From Gammaproteobacteria bacterium (GTDB lineage: Bacteria > Pseudomonadota > Gammaproteobacteria > Burkholderiales > Rhodocyclaceae): 36,909 nucleotides of DNA. Made by a program: the position numbers and the translations under genes. The notes under the pieces are model-generated. The model ran no database searches. It was not told the origin of the DNA and saw nothing but the letters and a program-made list of their open reading frames with translations. The stretch covers positions 1 to 36,909 of the forward strand of contig JAHJVE010000009.1 of the NCBI GenBank assembly GCA_018828385.1, written 5' to 3'. The number at the start of each line of letters is the position of its first letter. Position 1 is the stretch's first letter. Of the stretch, positions 8,402 through 21,150 are shown piece after piece.

Positions 8402-8991
8402 CAGCGCATCACATAAACGAGCGGAAAAAGGACAATCCACAGCAGGTCGACCATGTGCCAGTAGGCGGCGCCGCTTTCCAGACCATGCGCGTTGTGGCCG
8501 CCGTAGGCGCCATTTCTGGCCTGGAACCAGAGCACAGTCAGGATGACCATGCCGAGGATGACGTGCATGAAGTGGAAGAAGGTCAACGAGATGTAGAACA
8601 TGTAAAAAGTGTTGGTCGACATCGAAATGCCGGCGCCGAATTTGGCGCTGTATTCAATGACCTTGACGACCAGGAAGCCGCCGCCGCACAACCAGCCGAG
8701 CAGGATGTTGGGCGGCACGGCCTTGATGTCATCGCGATGCGCCGCCTGCACGGCGCGGACGATGAACCACGAGCCGGTGATGAGGAGCAGCGTGTTGAGC
8801 GCGCCGAGGTTGCGGTCCAACGTCTGCTGATAGAGGTTGAATTCCTCGACATGGCTGGCCCGGGCGAAGGCGTAGGCGGAAAAGAACACCGCGAAGGCGA
8901 GCAGTTCGGCCAGGATGAAGAACCAGATCGCGAGGTCGCCGGGCAGGCGTTTGTCGACGGGGTCTGGCGCGGGAAGGGTAATGGTGCTCAT
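8401..8991 (-). CDS. norE: NorE, cytochrome c oxidase subunit III-like protein
   Basis: 196 residues with five transmembrane helices. The heme-copper oxidase subunit III signature is visible: an N-terminal FFILAELLAFAVFFSAYAF, the central FFHFMHVILGM and a C-terminal AYWHMVDLLWIVLFPLVY. NorE is the family member linked to NO reductase rather than to a respiratory oxidase and is needed for full activity in vivo. It is the first gene of the accessory operon. The ATG at 8991 (MSTITLP) follows GCAGGCC; an ATG at 9000 would add only MQA. A small number of bases separates it from the convergent-side GNAT gene, so the operon promoter must lie within or close to positions 8992-9060. Confidence 0.9.
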   Translation of the reverse strand: MSTITLPAPDPVDKRLPGDLAIWFFILAELLAFAVFFSAYAFARASHVEEFNLYQQTLDRNLGALNTLLLITGSWFIVRAVQAAHRDDIKAVPPNILLGWLCGGGFLVVKVIEYSAKFGAGISMSTNTFYMFYISLTFFHFMHVILGMVILTVLWFQARNGAYGGHNAHGLESGAAYWHMVDLLWIVLFPLVYVMR

Positions 8992-9048
8992 GGCCTGCAT
9001 GGTAGCGGGGCCTTGATCAGCACAAATTGATATGCCCCAAAAATGAGA

Positions 9049-10197
9049 CTAGTTCTCACAACGGAAGGGCAGATGCGCCGCAGCCTGGTCCCGATAGCTG
9101 GCCACCGCGTCGCCCTGTACTTCCAGGTGGCGGCCGATCAGCTTGCGCATGGCCGGGTCGGCGATCCAGTGGGCAGAATGGACGACGGTGGGCGTGAAAC
9201 CGCGGGCGATCTTGTGTTCGCCGCCGGCGCCGGGTTCGAAGCGTTGCAGGCCGTGGCGCAGGCAGTAGGCGATGCCCTGATAGAAACAGAGTTCGAAATG
9301 CAGGCTGTGATATTGGCCGCTGCAGCCCCAGTAACGGCCGTATAGCGTTTCATCGCTGCGGAAACAGAGCGAAACGGCGACCGCTTGGCCGCCATCGCGG
9401 GCGATGAAAACGACCATGCGCCGGCCCAGTGCGAGCGCCAGATCGGCAAAACAGGCGGCGGTGAACACGGCGTGGTTGTTGAATTTGTCGAAGGTTGCGG
9501 CGTAGAGGGCGTGCAGGGCCGGCCATTCGGCCGGGTCGATTTCGTTGCCGTGGCAGACCTCGATGCTCAGGCCGCTCTCGGCCACCTTGCGGCGCTCGGC
9601 CCGGACCTTGCGCCGCTTGTCGGCGGCAAAGGTGGCCAGATAACCGTCGAAGTCGCCGCAACCGCTGTCGAGCCACTGGAACTGGACGTTATGGCTGATC
9701 AGCATGCCGGCTGCCCGTAGCTCACTGCAGTCGTTCTCGTTCGGAAAGGCGACGTGCCACGACGACATGTCGTGCCCGCTGGCCACCGACTGCGCGCCGT
9801 CGATCAGGGCGCGACGAATTGTCGACGCCTGCGGACCTTCCTCCACCAGCAGGCGCGGCCCGGTTGCCGGGGTATGCGGCAGGCCGCTCAGCAGCTTCGG
9901 ATAATAGCTGCGGCCGAGCTGCTGGTAGGCGGAAGCCCACGACCAGTCATGGATGAAATCGCCATGCGAGTTGAAGCGGACGTAGAGCGGCAGGATGCCG
10001 ACGATGCGGCCCAGCTCATCGGCCGCCGTGAGATGACAGGGCACCCAGCCCCAGTCCGGCCCGGCGGCACCGTGGCGTTCGATGATGGCGAGAAAATCGG
10101 CATTGAGAAAAGGGTCGCCGGGCGGGCACAGGCGATCCCACGCCTCGCCCGCGATGGCATCGGCAGAATCAACGGAAGAGAGCGTCAGGGCTGGCAT
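9049..10197 (-). CDS. DUF482/COG3146 GNAT-like acyltransferase (peptidogalycan biosynthesis family)
   Basis: 382 residues, full length for the family. The characteristic segments are present: DPFLNADFLAIIERHGAAG near the N-terminus, FIHDWSWASAYQQLGRSYYPKLL, FNNHAVFT and the C-terminal LHFELCFYQGIAYCLRHGLQRFEPGAGGEHKIARGF. The fold is two GNAT domains, as in FemAB-like transferases. The substrate is not established; the common annotation 'peptidogalycan biosynthesis protein' is historical. The gene is monocistronic, reads in the same direction as the norE operon downstream and could read through into it, as no terminator hairpin is visible between them. Confidence 0.85.
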   Translation of the reverse strand: MPALTLSSVDSADAIAGEAWDRLCPPGDPFLNADFLAIIERHGAAGPDWGWVPCHLTAADELGRIVGILPLYVRFNSHGDFIHDWSWASAYQQLGRSYYPKLLSGLPHTPATGPRLLVEEGPQASTIRRALIDGAQSVASGHDMSSWHVAFPNENDCSELRAAGMLISHNVQFQWLDSGCGDFDGYLATFAADKRRKVRAERRKVAESGLSIEVCHGNEIDPAEWPALHALYAATFDKFNNHAVFTAACFADLALALGRRMVVFIARDGGQAVAVSLCFRSDETLYGRYWGCSGQYHSLHFELCFYQGIAYCLRHGLQRFEPGAGGEHKIARGFTPTVVHSAHWIADPAMRKLIGRHLEVQGDAVASYRDQAAAHLPFRCEN

Positions 10198-10295
10198 CGG
10201 GGCATTTTCTGTGGCGGCTTCAAGCGGACAGCCGGAGTGGCCATCGGTTCCCCGCCATCGGCCCAGCGAGCGGCAAATTGCGGGCTTGGAATGCG

Positions 10296-10331
10296 ATTGC
10301 TACGGTCAACCGGAAATTTCGGCGAAAATTG
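10296..10331 (+). repeat. Dispersed YACGGTCRAC repeat, copy 4 (intergenic)
   Basis: Head GATTGCTACGGTCAACCGG, then AAATTTCGGCGAAAATTG. It lies in the 184-base gap between the DUF482 and DUF302 genes, about 50 bases before the DUF302 start. No other clear signal is seen in this gap. Confidence 0.8.
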
Positions 10332-10381
10332 AAATCCCCGCCGGCCGCCCGGGACGCCGGGTTTTCAGATCAGGAAATTCC

Positions 10382-10765
10382 ATGTACTACATCGTCGATA
10401 GCGACAAATCGTTTTACGAAGCCAGCACCGATCTCGTCCCGGTCATCCAGCGCCTCGGCCTCAGTGTGCTCCACGTACACGACCTCGGCGCCATGCTCGA
10501 CAGCAAGGAGATCGAATTCGACGACGAATGTCAGGTCTTCGAAGTCGGCAATCCCCGCCTTGTCGAGAAAATGCTGGCCATCGACATGCGCCTCAGCGCG
10601 GCGCTGCCCTGGCGGATTTCGGTCTATACCGAGAACGGCAACACGAAGATCGCCCTGCCCCGGCCGCTGCCCGTGCTCACCGCCCTGTCGTCCGATGCCG
10701 GGCTGGCCCGGTTGGCGCAGGAGCTGGAAGAAAAGCTCATCCAGATCGTCGACGAGACGCGTTAG
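10382..10765 (+). CDS. DUF302-family protein
   Basis: 127 residues. The start ATG follows AGGAAATTCC. The sequence MYYIVDSDKSFYEASTDLVPVIQRLGLSVL, then EFDDECQVFEVGNPRLVEKMLAIDMRLSAALPWRISVYTENGNTKI, matches the DUF302 alpha-beta fold, whose members share the pattern FEVCNP (here FEVGNP) followed by a leucine-rich helix and a PCRI/PWRI segment. Function is unknown; some family members sit with sulfur or redox genes. Here it lies just upstream of the OxyR-type katG control region but ends before it, so it is not necessarily co-regulated with katG. Confidence 0.82.
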   Translation: MYYIVDSDKSFYEASTDLVPVIQRLGLSVLHVHDLGAMLDSKEIEFDDECQVFEVGNPRLVEKMLAIDMRLSAALPWRISVYTENGNTKIALPRPLPVLTALSSDAGLARLAQELEEKLIQIVDETR

Positions 10766-10769
10766 GCGG

Positions 10770-10806
10770 ATAGCAATAGCCTATCAAGCGTATCCGGGCA
10801 ATCAAT
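10770..10806 (+). promoter_or_regulatory. OxyR-type operator upstream of katG
   Basis: The classical tetrameric OxyR pattern is ATAG-N7-CTAT-N7-ATAG-N7-CTAT. Here ATAG (10770) N7 CTAT (10781) is perfect, followed at exact spacing by ATCC (10792) and CAAT (10803), two and three of four matches. It ends right next to the putative -35, the position expected for OxyR activation. It begins five bases after the DUF302 stop. Confidence 0.75.
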
Positions 10807-10835
10807 TAGCAATGCAGGACATGCTCTCCTAATAT
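10807..10835 (+). promoter_or_regulatory. Putative katG promoter
   Basis: A good -10 (TAATAT, 10830-10835) lies 17 bases after a poor -35 (TAGCAA, 10807-10812). A weak -35 directly abutting an activator site is typical of OxyR-dependent promoters. Transcription would start near 10842, giving a leader of about 40 bases with a strong GAGGAG ribosome site before katG. Confidence 0.55.
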
Positions 10836-10843
10836 CAGTTTGA

Positions 10844-13057
<2,214 letters not shown>

Positions 13058-13074
13058 ATCCGGCGGGCAATAAA

Positions 13075-13110
13075 AAAAGGCGCGGTTCGCAAGAACCGCG
13101 CCTTTTCTTT
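13075..13110. terminator. Bidirectional terminator between katG and norB
   Basis: Perfect 14-bp stem (13075-13088 with 13093-13106) and a GCAA loop, with an A-tract on one side and T-rich sequence on the other. It serves the convergent katG and norCB transcripts. Confidence 0.93.
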
Positions 13111-13131
13111 TCATTGCAGCAACTTACTGGG

Positions 13132-14956
<1,825 letters not shown>

Positions 14957-15020
14957 TGTTTTCCCCCTTTCGGAAATTGTTTGGCCGACGGATGGTAGGG
15001 CGCGGGGGCAGGCGCAATCT

Positions 15021-15034
15021 TTGATGCCCGCTAA
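15021..15034. promoter_or_regulatory. Weak FNR/DNR-type half-site upstream of norC
   Basis: TTGAT-N4-GCTAA lies about 65 bases before the norC ATG. One half-site matches the TTGAT-N4-ATCAA consensus perfectly and the other poorly. The distance suits a class II activator site and a DNR-like regulator gene is in the window, but the match alone is not convincing. Confidence 0.25.
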
Positions 15035-15111
15035 AAATGCGGAATTACTTGCGGCGTCGGAGTCGGGCGCGTCGGCGGTATACTCACGCCTCCTCAAGTT
15101 GAAAGCATTCC

Positions 15112-16494
15112 ATGGCCGCAGCCAACGACAACGCCAGCATGGCGCTCTTTTGTGACTTCGAAAACGTCGCCCTCGGCGTCCGCGATGCCAATTACGAAAA
15201 ATTCGATATCAAGCCGATCCTCGAGCGCCTGCTCGCCAAGGGCAGCATCGTCGTCAAGAAAGCCTATTGCGACTGGGATCGCTACAAGGCCTTCAAGTCG
15301 GCCATGCACGAGGCCAATTTCGAGCTCATCGAAATCCCGCACGTCCGCCAGTCCGGCAAGAATTCGGCCGACATCCGCATGGTCGTCGATGCCCTCGACC
15401 TCTGTTACACCAAGGCCCACGTCGACACCTTCGTGATCATCTCCGGCGATTCCGACTTCTCGCCGCTCGTCTCCAAGCTGCGTGAAAACGCCAAGAAAGT
15501 TATTGGCGTCGGCGTCAAGCAATCGTGTTCCGACCTGCTCGTCACCAATTGTGACGAGTTCATCTACTACGACGACCTCGTCCGCGACCGCGAAGGCCGG
15601 GGCAACGCACGGCGCGACCGCGAAGCGCCGAAGCGCTCGCCGGAAGAAGAAGCCAATCGCAAGCAGAAGCAGGAAGAGCGCAAGACCAAGGCCGTCGACC
15701 TCGTCACCGCCACCTTTGTCGACCTCATGGCCGACCGTGGCGAAAGCGAGCGCATCTGGGCCTCGGTCCTCAAGGAGGTGGTCAAGCGCCGCAACCCTGG
15801 CTTCAATGAAAGCTATTACGGCTTCCGGACCTTCGGCAATCTGCTCGAAGAAGCCGCCAGCCGCGGCCTGCTCGGCTTTGGTCGCGACGACAAGGGCGCC
15901 TTCGTCTTCCGCGCCCCGGCCCGGCAGGTAACGGTGGAGGCGGAAACCGCCGGCGAAGTGGCGGCCGAGGTCATTGCTACGGTCAACCCGGAAAATGGGC
16001 CAAAAACGGAATCGCCGGCCGAGTCGGAAACCTCCGGCAATGCGCGTCGTCGGGGCGGGCGTCGCTCGCGCAACGGTCGCGAGCGTCCGGCCAGCGAGCC
16101 GGCCGTGGCGGTTGCCGATGTCGTGCCGGTCAGTGCGGCGCCGAGCAGTCCGTCTCCGGCGGCTGTGAGCGAAGCGGCACCGGCTGAAAAGGCCGAGAGC
16201 AAGCCGCGCCGTGGGGCTCGCCGTGCACGCAAGGATGTTGCCGAGCCGGCAAGCGAAGCGGTGGTCGCCGAGCGTTCATCGCCCGAGCCAGTCGTCGTTG
16301 AGGCGCCTGCGGCTCCGGCCGAGGCCGCAACGCCAGGCAAATCGCCCCGGCGCCGTGGCGGCAGGACGGCGCGCCAGGAGCCTGTTCAGCCGGCCGTGGC
16401 CGAACAGCCGGTCGTCGAATCGCCAGCCTCAGCCGAACCCAAAGCCCGCAAGCCGCGCAGCCGCAAGCCGGCAAAGGTGGCCGAAGAAAGCTGA
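15112..16494 (+). CDS. NYN-domain (LabA/DUF88) protein with OST-HTH/LOTUS domain
   Basis: 460 residues. Residues about 10-155 form a NYN/PIN-like nuclease domain with conserved acidic residues in FCDFENVALG, NSADIRMVVDALDL and FVIISGDSDFSPLV. Residues about 195-265 resemble an OST-HTH/LOTUS RNA-binding winged helix (RIWASVLKEVVKRRNPGFNE, then GFRTFGNLLEEA). The remainder is a low-complexity Ala/Pro/Glu tail with basic patches of the type RRRGGRRSR, PRRGARRAR and RRRGGRTAR, probably binding RNA. Such proteins are putative ribonucleases or RNA regulators. A dispersed-repeat copy encodes residues about 288-299 (ATVNPENG), at the border of the structured part and the tail. Divergent from norC. 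Confidence 0.87.
   Translation: MAAANDNASMALFCDFENVALGVRDANYEKFDIKPILERLLAKGSIVVKKAYCDWDRYKAFKSAMHEANFELIEIPHVRQSGKNSADIRMVVDALDLCYTKAHVDTFVIISGDSDFSPLVSKLRENAKKVIGVGVKQSCSDLLVTNCDEFIYYDDLVRDREGRGNARRDREAPKRSPEEEANRKQKQEERKTKAVDLVTATFVDLMADRGESERIWASVLKEVVKRRNPGFNESYYGFRTFGNLLEEAASRGLLGFGRDDKGAFVFRAPARQVTVEAETAGEVAAEVIATVNPENGPKTESPAESETSGNARRRGGRRSRNGRERPASEPAVAVADVVPVSAAPSSPSPAAVSEAAPAEKAESKPRRGARRARKDVAEPASEAVVAERSSPEPVVVEAPAAPAEAATPGKSPRRRGGRTARQEPVQPAVAEQPVVESPASAEPKARKPRSRKPAKVAEES
15973..16009 (+). repeat. Dispersed YACGGTCRAC repeat, copy 5 (inside NYN gene)
   Basis: Head ATTGCTACGGTCAACCCGG, then AAAATGGGCCAAAAACGG. The frame is kept and reads IATVNPENGPKT. It is located exactly where the folded part of the protein gives way to a disordered tail. 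Confidence 0.82.
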
Positions 16495-16518
16495 GCTGGC
16501 GTCGGCAACCCCGGGCAA

Positions 16519-16540
16519 CCCCGGTCGGCGACCGGGGCTT
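16519..16540. terminator. Possible hairpin terminator between convergent genes
   Basis: CCCCGGT (16519-16525) pairs perfectly with ACCGGGG (16531-16537) around a CGGCG loop. It lies between the ends of the NYN gene and the minus-strand unknown gene. The T-tract is very short, so termination is uncertain. Confidence 0.45.
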
Positions 16541-17051
16541 AAATCACTTTCAGCAGTTCAGCCCGCAGGTGTTCGGCCCGGCGCTTGCCCTGGGTCGTTT
16601 CGGTGACGGCGGCAAACCACGGGCCGTATTGCTCGCGCAGTTCGGCGTGATTGCGGGCGGCAAAAACGGCTTCGACGATGCTCAGGTGCGAATAGGGGCC
16701 AACGAAGGCTTTCAGGGAATTCATCATGTAATTCTTGGCCATCTCGAGTTCCTTCGGATTGGCCGGTTCCGGCACCGGCCGGAAGGCGGTAATCGACGGC
16801 AGCGGGCCGTCTGGTGGCGCTGCTGCCTGGCCTTTTTCGTCGACCACGGCCCCGACTTCGATGTAGCCCTCTTCTTCGAGCATGCCCAGCGTGTGCTGCA
16901 GGTCGTCCGACTGCAGCATGCCACGCAGCTCTTCGACGGTCCGTTTTCCATCAACGAAGATCAGTACCCGCCTGACCCGCGGGGTCAGCCCGCCGGCCTT
17001 CGTGGTGATTTCGTCATGCCCCTTTGGTGTCTTGGCGAAAACTACGCCCAT
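16539..17051 (-). CDS. Unknown protein with N-terminal winged-helix-like segment
   Basis: 170 residues, no signal peptide or membrane segment. The N-terminal part (LTPRVRRVLIFVDGKRTVEELRGML, then HTLGMLEEEGYIEVG) has the look of a small helix-turn-helix or winged-helix domain of the kind seen in response-type regulators. A proline-rich linker follows. The C-terminal helical part (AKNYMMNSLKAFVGPYSHLSIVEAVFAARNHAELREQYGPWFAAVTE) is not recognised. The start ATG follows GGAGACGGAAC. It stands alone, downstream of the panD terminator, and convergent with the NYN gene. I cannot assign a function. Confidence 0.75.
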   Translation of the reverse strand: MGVVFAKTPKGHDEITTKAGGLTPRVRRVLIFVDGKRTVEELRGMLQSDDLQHTLGMLEEEGYIEVGAVVDEKGQAAAPPDGPLPSITAFRPVPEPANPKELEMAKNYMMNSLKAFVGPYSHLSIVEAVFAARNHAELREQYGPWFAAVTETTQGKRRAEHLRAELLKVI

Positions 17052-17103
17052 GTTCCGTCTCCATTATTTGTGTGAATTTTTGTAGGGCATTGTACACAAA
17101 AGA

Positions 17104-17127
17104 AAAACCCGCCGAGTGGCGGGTTTT
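17104..17127. terminator. Terminator downstream of panD
   Basis: Perfect 10-bp stem AAAACCCGCC (17104-17113) with its complement at 17118-17127 and a GAGT loop, with a run of T on the minus strand side. It lies 25 bases after the panD stop and closes the panBCD unit. Confidence 0.88.
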
Positions 17128-17151
17128 GAATGAAAGCGGATTTCTTTGCGA

Positions 17152-17535
17152 TCAGGCGGCAGCTTGTACCGGAATCTTGTGACCGCGCCGCGTGATGCGG
17201 TTCTGCGAATCGACGTAGATCAGTTCGGGTTCGTGACGAGCCAGCTCGACTTCGTTATAGACGGCGAAGGTGGCGATGATCAGGATATCGCCGGGGGCAG
17301 CGCGACGGGCCGCCGAACCATTGACGGAGATGACGCCCGATCCGCGTTCGGCGCGGATGGCATAGGTGGTGAAACGTTCGCCGTTGTTTACGTTCCAGAT
17401 GTCGATCTGTTCGTATTCCTTGATGTTTGCCGCTTCAAGCAGGTCTTCATCGATGGCGCAGGAACCCTCGTAGTGCAGGTCGGCGTGGGTTGCTGTCACG
17501 CGGTGCAACTTGGATTTCAGCATAGTTCTCTGCAT
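17152..17535 (-). CDS. panD: Aspartate 1-decarboxylase precursor PanD
   Basis: 127 residues. The start of the family, [29 protein letters not shown] by type, is obvious; the self-processing Gly-Ser bond that yields the pyruvoyl cofactor is in YEGSCAI. The enzyme makes beta-alanine for pantothenate synthesis. I chose the ATG at 17535 to match the usual PanD N-terminus; an in-frame ATG at 17547 would add MSET. It is the last gene of a panB-panC-panD set, 90 bases after panC, and is followed by a terminator. Confidence 0.95.
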   Translation of the reverse strand: MQRTMLKSKLHRVTATHADLHYEGSCAIDEDLLEAANIKEYEQIDIWNVNNGERFTTYAIRAERGSGVISVNGSAARRAAPGDILIIATFAVYNEVELARHEPELIYVDSQNRITRRGHKIPVQAAA

Positions 17536-17625
17536 GGTTTCACTCATCCAGATAGTTGGGGGAAGCGCATTGTAACGACAATAGAACCTCTGTCAACGGC
17601 CATAATTATGGATACTTTTGCCGCG

Positions 17626-18456
<831 letters not shown>

Positions 18457-19275
18457 TTAAGCGGAGTAAGTGTGTTCGGGGCCGGGATAGCTGCCATCCC
18501 TGACGGCGGCTACGGCGCGGCAGGCGGCATCGTGGATGCTGCTGGCGCCATCCATGAAATTCTTGACGAACTTGGCTTTCTTGCCGGGCGGGATGTCGAA
18601 GGCGTCGTGCAGGACCATGACCTGGCCCGAGCAGTCCTTGCCGGCCCCGATACCGATGGTGATCATGCTGAGCAGGGCGGTGACTTCGGCGGCCAGTACG
18701 GCCGGAATGGCTTCGAGAACGACCATCGTCGCCCCGGCGCTTTGCAGGGCCAGTGCGTCGTCCTTGAGTTTTTGCGCAGCGGCTTCGCCCTTGCCTTGTA
18801 CCTTGTAGCCGCCCAGGGCGTGGACCGATTGCGGCGTCAGGCCGACGTGGCCGCAGACCGGAATCCCACGGTCAACGAGAAATTTGACCGTTTTTGCCAT
18901 TTCCTCGCCGCCTTCGAGCTTGACCATCTGGGCGCCGGCGGCCATCAGCGTGACGGCGTTGCGGAAAGCCTGTTCCGGCGATTCCTGGTAGCTGCCGAAA
19001 GGCATGTCGGCGATGATGAACGGGCGGTCCGAGCCGCGCTTGACGCAGGCGGTGTGGTAGGCGATGTCGGCGACGGTCACCGGCAGCGTCGTGTCGTGGC
19101 CCTGGATGACGTTGCCCAGCGAGTCGCCGATCAGGATCGAATCGACGCCGGCGCCATCAAGCAGGCGGGCAAAGCTGGCGTCGTAACAGGTAAACATGAC
19201 GACCTTCTCGCCGGCTTGGTAAAGCTTGGCGAGGTCGGCCTGGGTCAGGCGGCGCGTAATGGTTTGGGCAGACAT
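18457..19275 (-). CDS. panB: Ketopantoate hydroxymethyltransferase PanB
   Basis: 272 residues, standard length. Typical motifs: [58 protein letters not shown] and [11 protein letters not shown]. It adds a hydroxymethyl group from methylene-tetrahydrofolate to alpha-ketoisovalerate. A degenerate dispersed-repeat-like stretch covers residues about 127-138 ([12 protein letters not shown]). First gene of the panBCD unit; the upstream 14-62 bases hold a fragment of a DUF486 gene rather than a clear promoter, so its original promoter may have been displaced. Confidence 0.96.
   Translation of the reverse strand: MSAQTITRRLTQADLAKLYQAGEKVVMFTCYDASFARLLDGAGVDSILIGDSLGNVIQGHDTTLPVTVADIAYHTACVKRGSDRPFIIADMPFGSYQESPEQAFRNAVTLMAAGAQMVKLEGGEEMAKTVKFLVDRGIPVCGHVGLTPQSVHALGGYKVQGKGEAAAQKLKDDALALQSAGATMVVLEAIPAVLAAEVTALLSMITIGIGAGKDCSGQVMVLHDAFDIPPGKKAKFVKNFMDGASSIHDAACRAVAAVRDGSYPGPEHTYSA
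18864..18897 (+). repeat. Degenerate dispersed repeat, copy 7 (inside panB)
   Basis: TCCCACGGTCAACGAGAAAT followed by TTGACCGTTTTTGCC. The head matches exactly; the CCGGAAA block is altered to CGAGAAA. It sits in a codon context that is conserved in PanB, so chance similarity cannot be excluded. Confidence 0.45.
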
Positions 19276-19288
19276 TCAGGTCCCGATG

Positions 19289-19337
19289 CGAAATAGACGA
19301 CGCCAAGGATACACAGAGCCGCCCACGGGTCGTCAAG
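19289..19337 (-). pseudogene. Remnant of the 3' end of a DUF486 (DMT-like) gene
   Basis: Minus-strand translation gives LDDPWAALCILGVVYFA, against LDYLWAALCILGAVYFV at the C-terminus of the intact gene at 35116-35478: 13 of 17 residues. At the DNA level 39 of 49 bases match 35130-35178 in the same orientation. No start or upstream part of the gene is present. It lies 14 bases before panB and looks like the leftover of an ancestral gene order or one arm of an insertion duplication. Confidence 0.7.
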
Positions 19338-19378
19338 CGCCGCGACGACTGATCGCGGGTTTCTTTGCCAAAAAACGA

Positions 19379-19404
19379 AAAAAGGCCGCCGGAGCGACCT
19401 TTTT
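19379..19404 (-). terminator. Terminator downstream of the fccAB-like operon
   Basis: AAAAAGG (19379-19385) pairs with CCTTTTT (19398-19404), with three further inner pairs around one mismatch and a CGGA loop. On the minus strand it lies 16 bases after the flavoprotein stop and ends in a T-run. Confidence 0.8.
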
Positions 19405-19419
19405 GGGGAGCCTTGCCGA

Positions 19420-20697
19420 TCAGGCCAGCATGTCGGCCCAGATGTTTTTGGCCCAACCCATCGCCGCCTTGGCTTCGAGTTCGTTGCGCGCCGCCGAAAT
19501 GCCGCCGGCACCCTTGACCGGTTGCGGGGCCTTGGTTGCCGGGTCGTACTGGTGCACCGAGGCGACGTGGATGACGTTCTTGGCATCGACGAAGCTGTAG
19601 CAGGTGTTCATGACCACCGGTTGCGGGTTTGGCGCCTCGCCGGCGAGCAGGTTGAGAATCGCGGCGGCGGCCAGTTTGCCGTGCTGGTTGGCCATGTGGC
19701 CGGACTTGGGCATGGTCGGCGCCGGGAAGACGGCGTCGCCCAGCACATGGATGCCCGGCGTGCTGTTTGATTCCATCGACAACCAGTTGACGTCCACCCA
19801 ACGGCCGTTGATCAGCTTGAGGCCCGATTGGGCGGCAATGGCACCGGCCCGTTGCGGCGGAATGACGTTGAGCACGTCGGCCTTGAACTTGTCGAATTCG
19901 AGGATGGCGGTGTTGCTGGCGACGTCGACATCCTTGACCTCGCTGTTGTTGCGGTATTCGAGAATGCCGCCGTAGAGATCCTTCCAGGCCTTCTTGAACA
20001 GGCCTTTCTTCGACGTCACATCCTCGTTGGCGTCGAGGATGACGACCTTCGATTTCGGCTTGTTGTGCTTGAAATAGTCGGCCACCAGGCTGGCCCGCTC
20101 GTAGGGGCCGGGCGGGCAGCGGTAGGGCGCCTTGGGGATGGCGATGGCGTAGGTGCCGCCGTCCTTCATCGCGACCAGTTGCTGGCGCAGGGCGACGGTC
20201 TGGGCGCCGGCCTTCCAGGCGTGGAGGATCTTCGACTGGGCGGCAGCGTTGTTCAGGCCGGGGATCTGGTCGAACATGAAATCGACGCCCGGTGACAGGA
20301 CCAGGCGGTCGTAGCTCATGCTGCCGCCGGACTTCAGCGAAATTGAGCGTTTTTCCGGGTTGACCGCAGTAACCTCGTCCTGGACAACGCGGACCCCCCA
20401 GGTGTTCTTGAGGCCGTCGTAGCTGACGGTGATGTCTTCCATGGTCTTCATGCCGCCGATGACCAGGTTGGAAATCGGGCAGGAAATGAAGGTCGGATTG
20501 CGTTCGATGAGCGTCACCTGGACGCCGCCTTCGCTCCACATGCGCAGGTACTTGGCGACCGTCGCGCCACCGTAGCCGCCGCCCACGACGACGACATGGC
20601 CGCCGGCCTTGCCGCCGCCGGCACAGCCGTAGAGGGAAGCCATGGCGCCCGCTGCGGCGCCGACTTTCAGGAAATCACGTCTTTTCATCAGCATCAT
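19420..20697 (-). CDS. fccB: Flavocytochrome c sulfide dehydrogenase flavoprotein subunit (FccB/SoxF-like)
   Basis: About 425 residues. An N-terminal twin-arginine signal KRRDFLKVGAAAGAMASLYGC, followed by an FAD Rossmann motif VVVVGGGYGGATVAKYL. The two redox-active cysteines are present in FISCPISNLVIGG and APYRCPPGPYERA, the pattern of FccB. The enzyme oxidises sulfide in the periplasm and passes electrons to its cytochrome subunit, which is encoded just upstream. I chose the ATG at 20697, six bases after AGGGGAG; ATGs at 20703 and nearby are also possible. A dispersed-repeat copy encodes AVNPEKRS near residues 109-119. The pair is divergent from the sox operon and shares its control region. 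Confidence 0.93.
   Translation of the reverse strand: MMLMKRRDFLKVGAAAGAMASLYGCAGGGKAGGHVVVVGGGYGGATVAKYLRMWSEGGVQVTLIERNPTFISCPISNLVIGGMKTMEDITVSYDGLKNTWGVRVVQDEVTAVNPEKRSISLKSGGSMSYDRLVLSPGVDFMFDQIPGLNNAAAQSKILHAWKAGAQTVALRQQLVAMKDGGTYAIAIPKAPYRCPPGPYERASLVADYFKHNKPKSKVVILDANEDVTSKKGLFKKAWKDLYGGILEYRNNSEVKDVDVASNTAILEFDKFKADVLNVIPPQRAGAIAAQSGLKLINGRWVDVNWLSMESNSTPGIHVLGDAVFPAPTMPKSGHMANQHGKLAAAAILNLLAGEAPNPQPVVMNTCYSFVDAKNVIHVASVHQYDPATKAPQPVKGAGGISAARNELEAKAAMGWAKNIWADMLA
20343..20373 (-). repeat. Dispersed YACGGTCRAC repeat, copy 8 (inside fccB)
   Basis: Minus strand: GTTACTGCGGTCAACCCGG followed by AAAAACGCTC. One base of the head differs (TGCGG). It encodes TAVNPEKRS, a segment that also looks natural for this flavoprotein family, so selection on the DNA motif and protein homology are mixed here. 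Confidence 0.6.
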
Positions 20698-20709
20698 GCT
20701 CATCTCCCC

Positions 20710-21015
20710 TTATTTTTGTGCGGCGAAGTAGCCGGCGATCAGGTCTAGCTGGGCTTCGGTATAGCCCTTGGAGATCTGATGCATGATCGAAGCGGGCTTG
20801 TCGCCGCTCCTGAAATCGGCCAGTTTCTGCAGGATCTTGGTTTTTTCCATGCCGGCCAGGGCATCCATGCCGGAACCTTTGACGGCATTGCCGTTGGTGC
20901 CGTGGCAGTTGGAACAGGTGGCGGCGAGATTGCGGCCGAGGCTGGGATCGGCCGCCTGCGAGGTGCTGGCAAAAGCCAGCAGGCACAGGGCTGCGATAGG
21001 TGCAAACGGTTTCAT
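20710..21015 (-). CDS. fccA: Monoheme class I cytochrome c, sulfide dehydrogenase cytochrome subunit (FccA-like)
   Basis: 101 residues. An N-terminal Sec signal peptide (LCLLAFASTSQA) precedes the heme motif CSNCH, with an axial methionine candidate in SIMHQISKGYTEAQLDLIAGYF. It accepts electrons from the flavoprotein encoded 12 bases downstream. Ribosome site AGAGGAGATGTCTCG. It is the first gene of the minus-strand pair, reading away from the ArsR-sox operon. Small monoheme cytochromes of this type are also found with SoxF, so FccA and SoxE are alternative names. Confidence 0.87.
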   Translation of the reverse strand: MKPFAPIAALCLLAFASTSQAADPSLGRNLAATCSNCHGTNGNAVKGSGMDALAGMEKTKILQKLADFRSGDKPASIMHQISKGYTEAQLDLIAGYFAAQK

Positions 21016-21150
21016 CGAGACATCTCCTCTAGTGTTGTTGATGCACGTTATATAGCCGAATTTATAGGGTTATTTCAGTGTCGGCGTAGGGCAAAGGGTA
21101 TAGGCCTTTTGGATAAATTGCATGTTGCGCCGCACCAATATTAGAAGTTG

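Noticed and set aside
9013..9026. TTGAT-N4-ACAAA, an FNR/DNR-like site before norE
   Set aside because: Matches 8 of 10 positions but lies only about 22 bases before the norE ATG, too close for an activator site with the usual spacing.
16830..16850. TTTTTCGTCGACCACGGCC in the unknown gene
   Set aside because: Partial and rearranged relative to the repeat; not convincing.
17085..17100. Possible -10 (TACAAT, minus strand) before the unknown gene at 16539-17051
   Set aside because: The matching -35 position falls inside the panD terminator and is not promoter-like.
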